From: a virus
Direction: 5' to 3' (one strand)
Virus record (IMG/VR): IMGVR_UViG_3300010885_001139
Location: 1-24,451 of that record
DNA length: 24,451 nucleotides
The translations under genes and the position numbers were made by a program. The first letter of the stretch is position 1. Every line of letters begins with the position of its first letter. The notes under the pieces were generated by a model. The model was not told the origin of the DNA. It did not search any database and saw nothing but the letters and a program-made list of their open reading frames with translations. Positions 1-8,500 of the stretch are shown here, in pieces.

Positions 1-317
1 CTCACAATTGCAAAGTCAAGAATGTATGCTGCATTTTTGGCTAACCATGCTGCATTAGCAGATTCTTGAATCTTGCTGTTCATGTCTCGCGCATTGGAAG
101 TATTGGCCGCATCCAGCTTGGCATATTCCAATTCCAAGTCGGCTAGTTTTTGGGCTGCTTGCGGGTCTCCAGCGATGGCTTTCGCCACGGCCTCGACAGA
201 ATCAGATACGCCAAATTTAGCGGCAATAGCAGACACAGCAGCACCGCCCAAAGGGCCAGCAACGGCGGTAGCCAAAAGAGGCGCAGCGCCCCTGAGGAGA
301 GAAAGTAGTTCATTCAT
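1..317 (-). CDS. Holin-like protein (3-TM holin type), C-terminus cut by window edge
   Basis: A minus-strand frame opens with ATG at 317 (GAAAGG lies just upstream) and stays open to base 1, so about 105 codons are visible and the end is missing. The product starts MNELLSLLRGAAPLLATAVA, followed by GPLGGAAVSAIAAKFGV, an acidic or helical stretch (DPQAAQKLADLELEYAKLD), and then a hydrophobic segment that begins AAYILDFAIV exactly at the window edge. The GPL/GxA N-terminus followed by a DPxAxxKL-type helix and later membrane segments matches what I know of the 'holin of 3TMs' family, whose members sit in phage lysis modules and gene-transfer-agent clusters. Its position after the tail fibre and next to small membrane proteins fits a lysis role. 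The family call rests on pattern memory only, because the diagnostic membrane segments are mostly outside the window. Confidence 0.6.
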   Translation of the reverse strand, partial: MNELLSLLRGAAPLLATAVAGPLGGAAVSAIAAKFGVSDSVEAVAKAIAGDPQAAQKLADLELEYAKLDAANTSNARDMNSKIQESANAAWLAKNAAYILDFAIV

Positions 318-326
318 ATGGGCCTT

Positions 327-476
327 TCAAAATGGTAGATAACTCAACGCTTTGTCCATCGCACGTTTTGCCAGCGGCTCAGGCAAGGCTTTGACAAAAT
401 CCAAGAACCACCATGCGCACATGATGTAACAAGCGATTTTGAACCACTGCTTGAACCCGTCAACGATCTCTTTCAT
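327..476 (-). CDS. Small single-pass membrane protein (49 aa), lysis-region
   Basis: I start this gene at ATG 476 because that ATG overlaps the TGA of the upstream gene (ATGA, 476-473), the same coupling seen at other junctions here. A longer reading from 524 would overlap the upstream gene by about 50 bases. The product has an amphipathic start (MKEIVDGFKQWFKIA), a hydrophobic tryptophan-rich segment (YIMCAWWFLDFV, about residues 18-29) and a basic tail ending LSYLPF. It has no recognisable family. It lies between a larger TM protein and the holin-like gene, so a role in host lysis or membrane targeting is plausible but not shown. Confidence 0.6.
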   Translation of the reverse strand: MKEIVDGFKQWFKIACYIMCAWWFLDFVKALPEPLAKRAMDKALSYLPF

Positions 477-973
477 GTGCATCCGTACTTGTTGCAGTGC
501 AAGTAAAAATAGATGCCGCCCCACGTAATCAGACCGACCAAAGTTAAGCTGAGAACTGTCATCAAGATAGCGTCAATGGCTTCTTTCATCTCACTCTTCT
601 TTTTTGCAGCAGCAACACGTTCGGCTCTTGCTTGCTCGGCAGCTTCAGCCTCCATCTTTGCTGAGCGGCCTTTGATTTTTGTCCACACGTCTATCTTGCC
701 CGAGCTGAAAAACAAATTCTTGAGCTGTTCTTCAAACTCACGGGCCTGTTCAAGCGCCATTTCTAGCTCAAGCGCCTTGCCCATGGCCGAGCCTTTAAAC
801 CCGCCTGCTTTGGCTGTTTGAACGACTTGGATGGCGTTTACTTTGGCATCAAAGTATTTGCCTAAAACAGGGCCTAGTGAACTGATGTCATTGGCAGTCT
901 GGGATGCTTTCTTGACCAGCTTGATGGCAGACTGGACGGCATCTAACGCAGCAAACGGGTCAATTGGAATCAT
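473..973 (-). CDS. Coiled-coil protein with C-terminal membrane segment, lysis-region, function unknown
   Basis: This 166-residue protein is coupled at both ends by ATGA overlaps (973-970 and 476-473). The N-terminal half is alanine-rich and helical. Residues about 70-130 are strongly charged with a long E/K/A-rich helix, including a KAEAEAAEQARAER-like run ending AAAKKKSEMKEAI. A hydrophobic segment follows near the C-terminus (ILMTVLSLTLVGLITWGGIY), leaving a short tail with two cysteines (HCNKYGCT). A long coiled coil plus one membrane anchor next to a holin-like gene is reminiscent of an inner-membrane spanin or another lysis accessory protein. However, the anchor is C-terminal rather than N-terminal, so a standard i-spanin topology does not fit. 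I do not recognise the family. Confidence 0.75.
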   Translation of the reverse strand: MIPIDPFAALDAVQSAIKLVKKASQTANDISSLGPVLGKYFDAKVNAIQVVQTAKAGGFKGSAMGKALELEMALEQAREFEEQLKNLFFSSGKIDVWTKIKGRSAKMEAEAAEQARAERVAAAKKKSEMKEAIDAILMTVLSLTLVGLITWGGIYFYLHCNKYGCT

Positions 974-1194
974 GGCTTATCGGCTTTGCCGTCCAGTTTG
1001 TCAAAGATTTGCTTGAGAATGGTTTTTACTTCAGCTATGTCTGCACGATAGTCGTCTTTAGCCACATAGTTGTGAGGCAGGTCATTGAGCTTGTCTTCAA
1101 GTTTTTGAATTTTTGCTGTAGTTGAGTTAAACACGTACACAGCCAGAAACCCGCCAACAGATACAACAATGTTGAAAAGTTGCTGGTTATCCAT
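970..1194 (-). CDS. Small protein with N-terminal membrane anchor and coiled coil (74 aa)
   Basis: The ATG at 1194 follows directly on the TAA of the gene upstream (1197-1195), and its TGA overlaps the next ATG. The product has an N-terminal hydrophobic segment (NIVVSVGGFLAVYVFN, about residues 8-23), a basic and acidic coiled-coil section (AKIQKLEDKLNDL), and a C-terminal helix (EVKTILKQIFDKLDG). A membrane anchor followed by a heptad-like helix is the layout of many phage lysis-cassette small proteins, such as haemolysin XhlA-type or spanin-like proteins. The sequence alone does not tell which. Confidence 0.7.
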   Translation of the reverse strand: MDNQQLFNIVVSVGGFLAVYVFNSTTAKIQKLEDKLNDLPHNYVAKDDYRADIAEVKTILKQIFDKLDGKADKP

Positions 1195-1494
1195 TTATGC
1201 CACCCACGGTACGCCAGCGGCCTGTACTGGGTTCTTTTGCAGGTCAATCTGGCTTTGCAGGCTGGCTTCAGTGGCGTCTTTATCCACGCCGTTAGCCCAA
1301 ATCCAGTTCAGTACTTCTTGCTCTGTCACGCTTGCGTAAGGGACGGATGGCGTAGCAGCGGCAAAGCTGCAAGTGGAATAGGCAGAGGCCGTGTAATCGC
1401 CGTCAGTTGCGGTGCAAGTCCAGTGCGCACAGAAAATAAATCCTGTTGCAATGTCGTAGTCTGTGACCGGAATGGCCCATTTAAAGTTTGTCAT
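1195..1494 (-). CDS. Small fibre-adjacent phage protein (99 aa), probable DUF7936-like
   Basis: The ATG at 1494 is preceded by AAAGGA with good spacing and lies 15 bases after the fibre gene. The protein has a beta-rich N-terminal half around FKWAIPVTDYDIATGF and an HWTCTATDGDYTASAY segment. A short helical half follows (TEQEVLNWIWA, then ASLQSQIDLQKNP), ending AAGVPWVA. This combination (xFxWxIP start, an HW-x-x-x-x-TDG-x-YxAxxY strand, PYxxxTExEVxxW helix and QKxPxxxxGxPW end) is one I associate with a small uncharacterised family common beside tail-fibre genes in aquatic phages, I believe DUF7936. Its role is unknown; a fibre-assembly or virion accessory function is inferred from position only. 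Confidence 0.75.
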   Translation of the reverse strand: MTNFKWAIPVTDYDIATGFIFCAHWTCTATDGDYTASAYSTCSFAAATPSVPYASVTEQEVLNWIWANGVDKDATEASLQSQIDLQKNPVQAAGVPWVA

Positions 1495-1509
1495 GATTTT
1501 TCCTTTGGG

Positions 1510-3876
1510 TTATTTGGCTTCAAGCGCTGCCAATCGGGTACGGAGACTTTGAATTTCCTTGACCAACATGGGTACAAGTTTAGAGTAGTCCACTGCCATC
1601 ATTTCTTCTGGGTCAGCGGGTTGGTGTACGGCTTCAGGAGCAACGGTCACAAGTTCTTGGGCAATAAAACCAGCACGTTGGTGCGTTTGATCTGTTTTCC
1701 AGTCATAGCTACGAACTTGGATTCCATCGATGACGCTACCAAACTCAGGCGAGTCAACAATGTTTTCTTTTAGTCGCTGATCGGATGTGACGTTGAAAAG
1801 AACTGCTGTTGTTCCTGATTGGGTAATGGAGCCAATTTGACCACCATTATATGCAAACGAAACATAAGCAGCACCTGCAACAGAACCAGTTATATGCCCA
1901 AGTGCAAGATATGTTGTTCCACTATTGAAGTTTACGCCAAGACCTTGCGTTGGAGTGCCGCCTGTTGTTGTAGTCCCCACCATAAAGTTTGCAGAACCAT
2001 CTATGCGTGCGGCTTCTGAACCATTTGTAGTAAAGCGAACAAATGTGTTTCCAATTGAAGCCAATTCCATTCCACTTGTGGTTGCAAATAGATAGCCTGT
2101 GTTTGTGCCTGCGCTACCAAAAGACAAAACTGAAGTGGAAGAGCCGTTAATAGTAATATTTCCACGACCAGCACCAGACACAAGCGCAGAGGTTCCACCA
2201 ACGATAAAATTCCCACTGGAGTCTATACGGGCACGTTCTGAACCACCAACTTGAAATGCAAGTGCAGTTGTTGCATCGTTAGTTTGAATTGCAGGAGTAC
2301 CTCCACCACCATTGGCAGTCATGGTAATCTTGTTTGTTCCACCTGCTTGAGCAGTTACAAATGAAGTAGTGCTTGCGTTTAAAGTTAATCCAACATAACC
2401 AGCACCATACGCATTAGGACTTGTAGTCCCCACACCCAAATTCCCACCAGCATCAAGCGTCATTGCTTGGGTGAAGGTGATGGCGTTACCTGCTGTGCCG
2501 GAGGGGGCGTTGAACCAAGAGTGAGCGCCAGCATTTTGAACATAGCGTGTCGATACGCCAGTGGTTGTGTAAATGTAGTTAGTACCGTTAAAGTATGTGT
2601 TTATACCAACATGAACAGCGCCACTGTTGTATTGTCCAAAATACGATCCACCGCCCATCTGAATAACTTTAAACCCAGAATCCCAAGCACTAGGAGGAGC
2701 ACCCAAGCCAAGGTTGCCTGCGGAGTCCATTGTCATGTTATTGTTCGTACCTGTTACAAATGACAAAATTGCATTTGAACTGCCGCCATAAGCAGAGCCA
2801 TAAACACCAATATAAGCAGTGCTATCTGAGTTTGCAAAGAAAGAACGGCCTGTTGTTGCAGGGCCATATGTCCATGCTGTACCAGATGTGCCTAATTTGA
2901 TGTTGCCGTTAACAGTCAACTTCTCAGACGCCGTAGTCCCCCCAATAACCAGACCTGTGTTGGTCAGGCGCATTTGTTCGGATGCTGCAATTTGCCAAGC
3001 CTGATAGCCGCCGCTTGCTACGTTGTACGTCAACGCTGGCGAAGCAGCACCATATCCACCTACAATTTGTGCATAGTTTGTTGATGCTGCATAAAACGAC
3101 AACTGAGCCGCAGCGTTTGCGCCACCGCCAGTGTTTGACAAACGCAAAAGTTCAAGCGTTGCCCCTGTTGATGTGCCAGAACTTGTTAACAACGTCCCAT
3201 CAAACGTCAGCGCAGACCCCGTAGCCAATGCACTTGTAGAGCTTGCGTAGACAACACCGTTAGCTGTGAAGCTGGTTAAACCTGTGCCGCCTGATGTTGT
3301 AGGCAATGCCGTGCCTGACAAACCAAATGCCAATGTGCCAGATGTGGTGATTGGGCTACCGCTGACAGACAAGAAAGACGGAACAGTTGCTGCGACCGAT
3401 GTAACCGAACCAGCACCAGAACCCGCGCCAATAGCCGTGCGGAAAGCCGATGCTGTCAATGCGGAAACAGTGTTATCAGCGTTAAATTGCGGAAACGTAA
3501 TTGCGGATGGGTTTGTCAGCGTAAACAAATTGCCGCCAACCGTAGTTGCGCCAAGGTTTGTTCGTGCTGCTGCCGCTGTCGTTGCGCCTGTGCCGCCGTT
3601 AGCAGTAGGAACAGTTCCCAAAGAGATAGTATTGCCAACAATTGTGATTGGTGATGTTGCCGTATATGCCGTACTGGTCAATGGGCCAACATCAGATACT
3701 GTCCCGTTTGTGTAAGTGATTCGCAAATACTGAAAAGTTGAAATCGTCACCGGAACGATTGAAACAATGCCGTTACCCGCAACCCCACGGTCAACCGTGA
3801 CTGTATTGCTTGCAGTAGGCATAACTTTTAAAGTCAGGTTGTTTGCATCCGTGACTGTGACTGAAATTGGCCCCAT
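1510..3876 (-). CDS. Tail fibre/spike with C-terminal S74-type intramolecular chaperone
   Basis: This 788-residue protein is counted from ATG 3876, which has AAGGGA six bases upstream. A frame extending to 3921 would overlap the upstream gene and lacks that site. The N-terminal about 100 residues are a beta-rich virion-attachment-like region. The middle consists of Gly/Ser/Thr/Ala-rich repeats with a recurring SExxRI-x-x-(S/G)-x-xF-xVG(T/G)T motif (for example near residues 299, 546 and 620). The C-terminal about 90 residues form an S74 chaperone: SDQRLKEN at about 698, then GIQVRSYDWK, RAGFIAQEL, AVDYSKLVPMLVKEIQSL and a terminal coiled coil. In known S74 domains a Ser and a Lys five residues later release the chaperone by self-cleavage; here they would be S698 and K703. 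This is likely the host-binding distal fibre. Confidence 0.93.
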   Translation of the reverse strand: MGPISVTVTDANNLTLKVMPTASNTVTVDRGVAGNGIVSIVPVTISTFQYLRITYTNGTVSDVGPLTSTAYTATSPITIVGNTISLGTVPTANGGTGATTAAAARTNLGATTVGGNLFTLTNPSAITFPQFNADNTVSALTASAFRTAIGAGSGAGSVTSVAATVPSFLSVSGSPITTSGTLAFGLSGTALPTTSGGTGLTSFTANGVVYASSTSALATGSALTFDGTLLTSSGTSTGATLELLRLSNTGGGANAAAQLSFYAASTNYAQIVGGYGAASPALTYNVASGGYQAWQIAASEQMRLTNTGLVIGGTTASEKLTVNGNIKLGTSGTAWTYGPATTGRSFFANSDSTAYIGVYGSAYGGSSNAILSFVTGTNNNMTMDSAGNLGLGAPPSAWDSGFKVIQMGGGSYFGQYNSGAVHVGINTYFNGTNYIYTTTGVSTRYVQNAGAHSWFNAPSGTAGNAITFTQAMTLDAGGNLGVGTTSPNAYGAGYVGLTLNASTTSFVTAQAGGTNKITMTANGGGGTPAIQTNDATTALAFQVGGSERARIDSSGNFIVGGTSALVSGAGRGNITINGSSTSVLSFGSAGTNTGYLFATTSGMELASIGNTFVRFTTNGSEAARIDGSANFMVGTTTTGGTPTQGLGVNFNSGTTYLALGHITGSVAGAAYVSFAYNGGQIGSITQSGTTAVLFNVTSDQRLKENIVDSPEFGSVIDGIQVRSYDWKTDQTHQRAGFIAQELVTVAPEAVHQPADPEEMMAVDYSKLVPMLVKEIQSLRTRLAALEAK

Positions 3877-3882
3877 GATTTT

Positions 3883-3888
3883 TCCCTT
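3883..3888 (-). promoter_or_regulatory. Ribosome binding site fixing the fibre start
   Basis: AAGGGA ends six bases before ATG 3876 and overlaps the TAA (3889-3887) of the gene upstream. This is the reason for choosing the start at 3876 over the in-frame ATG at 3921. Confidence 0.75.
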
Positions 3889-4372
3889 AACTGATGTTGA
3901 TGATGCCGTCAGAACGGACAAGGAACATAAGGAAAATGATTACATCGTCCTGTGGATTGCTTCCACCAGCGGGAAAACTAATTTTGATGCGTCCAGAAAA
4001 ACAAACGCAATCGTTAAGGTTGATTTGCAATTGAGGGTCACCAGCAACAACAGACCATGCCGATTCATCAATTACCAAAGTAAACGCACCGTTCGCATCT
4101 ACTCGATTGGAAATTGTCAGGTTGATTGTGGTCGGGGTCGGGGTGTAATTTCCTATATCAAAGGAAAGCCCCGTTCGCGTATCCGTAAGGTTTGAAACCG
4201 TCCTACGGATAACTTGCGCGTCAATGGTTGCACCAGTTAGGCTAACTGGTGTTGTGCCGTTTGTAAGAGTTAAATTCCAGTATGTGTGTTGGTTATAGAC
4301 CAACTCGCTGGACAACAATGGTGAGTCAAAACCCGAAACTTGGGTGATGACGTTCTTGGAAAAGACGGGCAT
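3887..4372 (-). CDS. Beta-rich tail/baseplate-type structural protein (161 aa)
   Basis: The ATG at 4372 has AGGA at good spacing, and the gene ends just before the fibre start. The product is rich in Thr, Asn, Ile and Val. It starts with MPVFSKNVITQVSGFDSP, then NQHTYWNLTLTNGTTPVSLT followed by GATIDAQVIRR, an arrangement of two strands, a 'L-T-G-A' turn and another strand. That is reminiscent of N-terminal beta-sandwich domains of phage baseplate or receptor-binding adaptor proteins of BppU type. The end DVIIFLMFLVRSDGIINIS is strand-like and hydrophobic rather than a clear TM segment. Its place immediately before the fibre suggests an adaptor or accessory of the fibre. The function is inferred and the family is not recognised with certainty. 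Confidence 0.8.
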   Translation of the reverse strand: MPVFSKNVITQVSGFDSPLLSSELVYNQHTYWNLTLTNGTTPVSLTGATIDAQVIRRTVSNLTDTRTGLSFDIGNYTPTPTTINLTISNRVDANGAFTLVIDESAWSVVAGDPQLQINLNDCVCFSGRIKISFPAGGSNPQDDVIIFLMFLVRSDGIINIS

Positions 4373-4465
4373 GATTGATTCCTGAACTCAGGTTAGTGAC
4401 ATGTCCTACTTACAAGCAGGGTACGGTGTCATGTCTTGTGGGGCAATTATGCCTTAGAAATTTAT
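4373..4465 (-). other. 93-base gap with several inverted repeats ahead of the fibre module
   Basis: This is one of the few true non-coding gaps. On the plus strand it holds CCTGA/TCAGG (4381-4392), the perfect palindrome GACATGTC (4398-4405) with a partner copy GTCATGTC near 4428-4435, and CTTAGA-6 nt-TCTAAG (4453-4470), which overlaps the stop of the upstream gene. The last is AT-rich and not followed by a U run, so it is a weak terminator at best. I see no convincing -35/-10 pair. The stretch separates the tip module from the fibre module and could carry regulation or be a recombination boundary. Confidence 0.35.
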
Positions 4466-5554
4466 CTAAGTGTATAAAGAACTAGGCAAACTTGGGACAA
4501 AAAGATTGTTGTAATTTCCTTGACTATATGTTGCTGGACTTAGTGGGCCAGTGTAGTCTCCAATTAGTCTATAAACATAAAACAATTGAGTCTGAAAACT
4601 AGAGCCATTTCGCCTAGAACCACCATAATAATAATCTTCATTTGTTTGCAAAAGACCATTTCTTGATAATCTTGTTTGAAAATATTGAGGCACAACGGAA
4701 ACTGGCGATAAATCTGAATAGGCACTTGTAAATGTTTTTATTGTTCCAATAGGTTCAGAGCCGCTTCCAATTGGAAAAGAAACATTTTGTGCAATATTAC
4801 TAATAAACATATTAGCAACATTTGAATCGTAAGTAATATTTCCAGAGGCATCCCACAAATGAATTCCATAATTTGAATTTATTGCTGTTGCACCATCTAA
4901 AGCAAATATATATACATCAGGCATTACAGGTGAAGATGAAGAAAATACATCGGCATTCATGGTAAATGATGATGTAAATGATTCAGGCACATAAGTGTCA
5001 TCAATACTAAACCATGTGTCATAACCAGTTGGAAGGCTAAATAAAATATATCTTTTACGTGCGCTTGAAACTGATGGTATTGTTATTGAACACGTATACC
5101 AATTATAAGTGTTTGGATTTAAGATTGCACCGTTATTACTAATTGACCATGATGAAGAATTTAGTTTTTGTAAATATTGTGGTGTTTTATAAACTCCGCT
5201 AATAATTCTTTCTCCAGCATCGTTAACAGTCAATATTCCATATGTATTTGTTTCAGTTGTATATGTAGAAAATACAATAAATGAACTATCGGTAAATGCA
5301 ATATATCCTGAAGTTATTGCAGTTAAAGTTAATGTTGCATACCCACTTCCATCAGTTCCAATGCTGTATGAATGGCCTCCCGGAATTGATTGAATCAATC
5401 TTAAATAACTTCCACCGGGTACATTTGCAAATGTATATGTTTGACTTGTCCCTGCTGATTGTGTAATTGCTTGTACAAATAAAGCGCCAGCAGGTGTTGT
5501 TGGTGAAACAACGGGCGTGCCACTTAAATTATTTATTTGAAATCCAAAAGTCAT
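4466..5554 (-). CDS. Tail-tip or side-fibre protein with a repeated YG-xxx-xx-G motif (362 aa)
   Basis: The ATG at 5554 overlaps the TGA of the long tip gene (ATGA), so it is translationally coupled to it. The protein is beta-rich with no TM segment. The pattern 'aromatic-G-hydrophobic ... N/D-x-x-G-x-x-x-x-S' appears three times: FGFQINNLSGTPVVS (residues 3-17), YGILTVNDAGERIIS (about 105-119) and YGIHLWDASGNITYDS (about 229-244). Similar motifs are common in small phage tail proteins encoded just after the J-like tip protein. The gene is visibly more AT-rich than its neighbours; a 60-base sample at 4801 is 30% GC against 58% at 3001. Likely a tip accessory or receptor-binding component, possibly of separate origin. 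Confidence 0.75.
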   Translation of the reverse strand: MTFGFQINNLSGTPVVSPTTPAGALFVQAITQSAGTSQTYTFANVPGGSYLRLIQSIPGGHSYSIGTDGSGYATLTLTAITSGYIAFTDSSFIVFSTYTTETNTYGILTVNDAGERIISGVYKTPQYLQKLNSSSWSISNNGAILNPNTYNWYTCSITIPSVSSARKRYILFSLPTGYDTWFSIDDTYVPESFTSSFTMNADVFSSSSPVMPDVYIFALDGATAINSNYGIHLWDASGNITYDSNVANMFISNIAQNVSFPIGSGSEPIGTIKTFTSAYSDLSPVSVVPQYFQTRLSRNGLLQTNEDYYYGGSRRNGSSFQTQLFYVYRLIGDYTGPLSPATYSQGNYNNLFVPSLPSSLYT

Positions 5555-8500
5555 GCTGTTAAATCTCCAATCTGTACACGCAAAACACCAGCAGAATCGT
5601 AAACTTTAATTACGTTGTTTTGCATTAAAAGCCTTGCGCCAGATGTTCCGCTTTGAATAGTTGCATTTCCTGATGAATCAACAATAAATTTACTATTAAT
5701 ATTTAAACTGCCAGCAGTAATTGCCCCTAAGTTTGAGTTAATAGCAGATAAAGAAGATACGTTTATATTTGAAGCAACAACAACTTGACCGTTTAAAGTT
5801 ATTGTTGTTCCATTATATGTAATATTGTTTGTAGAATTACCAACAGCAAAATTACCTGAGGAATAAATTACTGCACCCGAACCCGTCATTGTTGTGCCGC
5901 TAATTGCTGCGGTGTTAGATTGAATTGTTCCGCTTACTGTCAAATTACCTGTGTTGGCGGTAATAGCAGATAGACTTCCAACCTTTAAGTTTGAAAGGTA
6001 AGGCACGTTCCAAGTTGTTTGAGTTGTGCCGGGGTTATAAATACCGTCTGATTGAAACAATGCTTCACCAGCAGAAAGGGTTGGTGGCGTTGCTTGCCAA
6101 ACTTCAGCGCCGCCCCATTCGTTTGTGGGTGGGAAAGCACCCGCGCCAGTTGTGACGTAATACGCTGGAGTTGAATTTAACGATGTTAAAGTTGATTTGG
6201 CATAACAGATTCTTGAACTTAGACCGTCAATTCCGTTTGCACCGTTAGCCCCGTTTGTACCGTTTGTTCCATTTGCACCGTTAGCTCCGTTTGTACCCGC
6301 ATATCCCGATGCAATGATGCTAGACAAGCCCCAATTGATTGTGGTGGTGGTTGCCGTAGCAGTATCGGAAATGTTTACAGTCGCCTCCCAAAGCGTATAA
6401 CCAGCACTAGGCGCTGTCGTAATTGATTGCGACCAACCTGATGGGGTGGGCGTAAAGGATATAGTTGACCATGTATAAGTAGATGTACCAGTTGGGTTTG
6501 CGGGTATCGTAATAGCCCATTGATAAACTTTAGGACTTGCTGTTTGCAAACCATTGGTTCCATTCGTTCCCGGTGTTCCATTGGTTCCGTTTGCTCCGTT
6601 TGCAGTGACTGAGGCCACTGTTACACCAGAAGTCCAACTGATTGTTGAAGTTGTCGTTCCCACAACAACAACGGTTGGTTTAATGGCTGTCCAAAGCTGT
6701 ACGCCAGCCGTTCCGGGATTGGTCGGAATTGAAGTTGTCCAACCACCGCCGCCCGTGTAACTTGAATTTACTCCAGTTGCCCATGTGTAGGTAGATGAAC
6801 CAGTGGTTGCGGATGGTGTTGTTACCGACCATTGATAAAGTGTAGGATTTGCAGATTGATTGCCGTTAGTGCCAGAACTTCCAGTTGCGCCTTGATCTTG
6901 AAAGACGTACTGAAGAATTGCGGTTGCACCTTGAGTAACAGCGCCCAAAGATGATTTATAACGAACAGGAACCGTTAAGGTCGCAGGGGATGAACTCATT
7001 GCAGTTGGAATTCCCCATTGTGCAAATGAGCCACCATCAGTAATTGAGCCAAGGGTTAATCCGCTGGTGGTTGTAATGTCTGCATTGCCCGTAGTGGATG
7101 AGCCGCCAATGCGCCATGTATTATTGACAAACAACGAATCAGAATCTGTTTGCGATGTTACAAAATCAATTGCACCACCCGCCGCAGAACCATATAGTTG
7201 AGTAATCAATCCAGTAAATGAAGGAACAAGGGATGAGTTCCTTGGCACTTGCATTGTTACTGGACTGAATGTTGCCAAGAATGTACCCGCAACAGCCGAT
7301 GTGGTTGGGTTTGGATTCCAGACAAAACTTGTAGACGTTGCTGACAATGCAGACGCGCCTGTTTCATTTGCCACTTTAAAAGCAAAATAATAAGTATCTG
7401 TTGGAAGATTTAAGTTAGTAAACGTGACACTTGTAGATGGCGCAAAAGGTTGTGAGTTTGTAGCATTCTGGAAACTCCAAACTTTCCAATCTGTTGTGCT
7501 TGGACTTGATACGTTTGTATAAAACAAAGTAATTTCAGTTGTGCGTCCGGTTGCTGGAACTCCACAAACAACATCAAAATGCGGAATGGTTGCCGTTGTG
7601 TTGATATTTGCAACCGTTGGCGCTACCAAATTAGTAAAGAAATTAGGGTTTGATAAGTTGCTGTTTGGTGTTGCTGAAAATGCCGTGATTGAAGCATCAT
7701 CGTAAACCAAAACATTGTATTCATTAAGTTCCAATGAAGCGCCCAAATTTCCATCAGGCAAAGAAGCCTCAGAAACTTTTATTACACGGAACAGTTTAGA
7801 CGACCATCCATATGCAGCGTTAGTTACACTAATAACATCACCAGCATCAACTTGAATGCCGTTATAGGTTGTTGCAAAAGTAACAATCAAATCTTCACGC
7901 GCTTGTTCAAGCATTCGATTTGCAAGATATTGCGCTTGCACAGAATCATTGACCAAGCTCAAAGTAATCGTATATTTGTTTACTGGTTCATTAGCAAACA
8001 AAAGACCAGATGGAGTATTCAGATATACGTAGTCTGATTGGTCGCGGTTTAATTTGCTTGGAAATTGCGCTTGAATTTGGTTAATGCTTGAAGAAATATC
8101 AAAAGCACTTACGCGAATTTCACCAACAATATTTGAATCATCAAAAGCAAATGATGCTGAGTCGGCTTTGTTAATAACAATTGCCCATTTGCCTGATGCG
8201 GCATTGTATTGATTCCACGAATCACAAGCCAACATAATTTGGTCAAGGTTAGACAAAACGTCTTGACCCGTATCCAATACGCCGTTAATGCGGTAACGCG
8301 CTTGAGTTGCTGAACCACCCGCTGCTGGCGTATAAGTAATTGTTTGATCTGAATATGTATTTAATGCGGTAGCGGTTGCTGAATCAACAATAGTTGAATT
8401 CATTGCACAACCATATCGAGTATTGGTTATGTAGTCATACCAAACATCACCGGGTTTAGCTACGCCTGTGCTATTCAAATATTGCGAGGCTTTAAATGTG

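Noticed and set aside
327-524. 65-residue version of the small membrane protein
   Set aside because: It would overlap the upstream gene by about 50 bases, while the ATGA junction at 476 is the natural start.
1180-1773. Plus-strand 197-residue open frame
   Set aside because: It spans three minus-strand gene ends in antisense, its composition is random-like, and the minus-strand S74 domain there is unambiguous.
3266-3715. Plus-strand 149-residue open frame opposite the fibre gene
   Set aside because: It is the antisense reading of Gly/Thr/Ala-rich fibre codons, giving a Pro/Val/Ala-rich product with no domain and no ribosome site.
1510-3876. Possible diversity-generating retroelement target in the fibre
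   Set aside because: No reverse transcriptase or template repeat is visible in the window, and the C-terminus is an S74 chaperone rather than a C-type lectin variable region.
4401-4457. Plus-strand 18-residue open frame in the gap (MSYLQAGYGVMSCGAIMP)
   Set aside because: Very short, opposite to all other genes, weak ribosome site; no evidence beyond being open.
4453-4470. CTTAGA/TCTAAG hairpin as a terminator
   Set aside because: Only six AT-rich pairs and no U run after it on the minus strand, so intrinsic termination is unlikely.
6223-6600. Short repeated units resembling a repeat array
   Set aside because: The repeats lie in frame in the tip gene and encode GXY triplets; there are no regular spacers, so it is not a CRISPR array.
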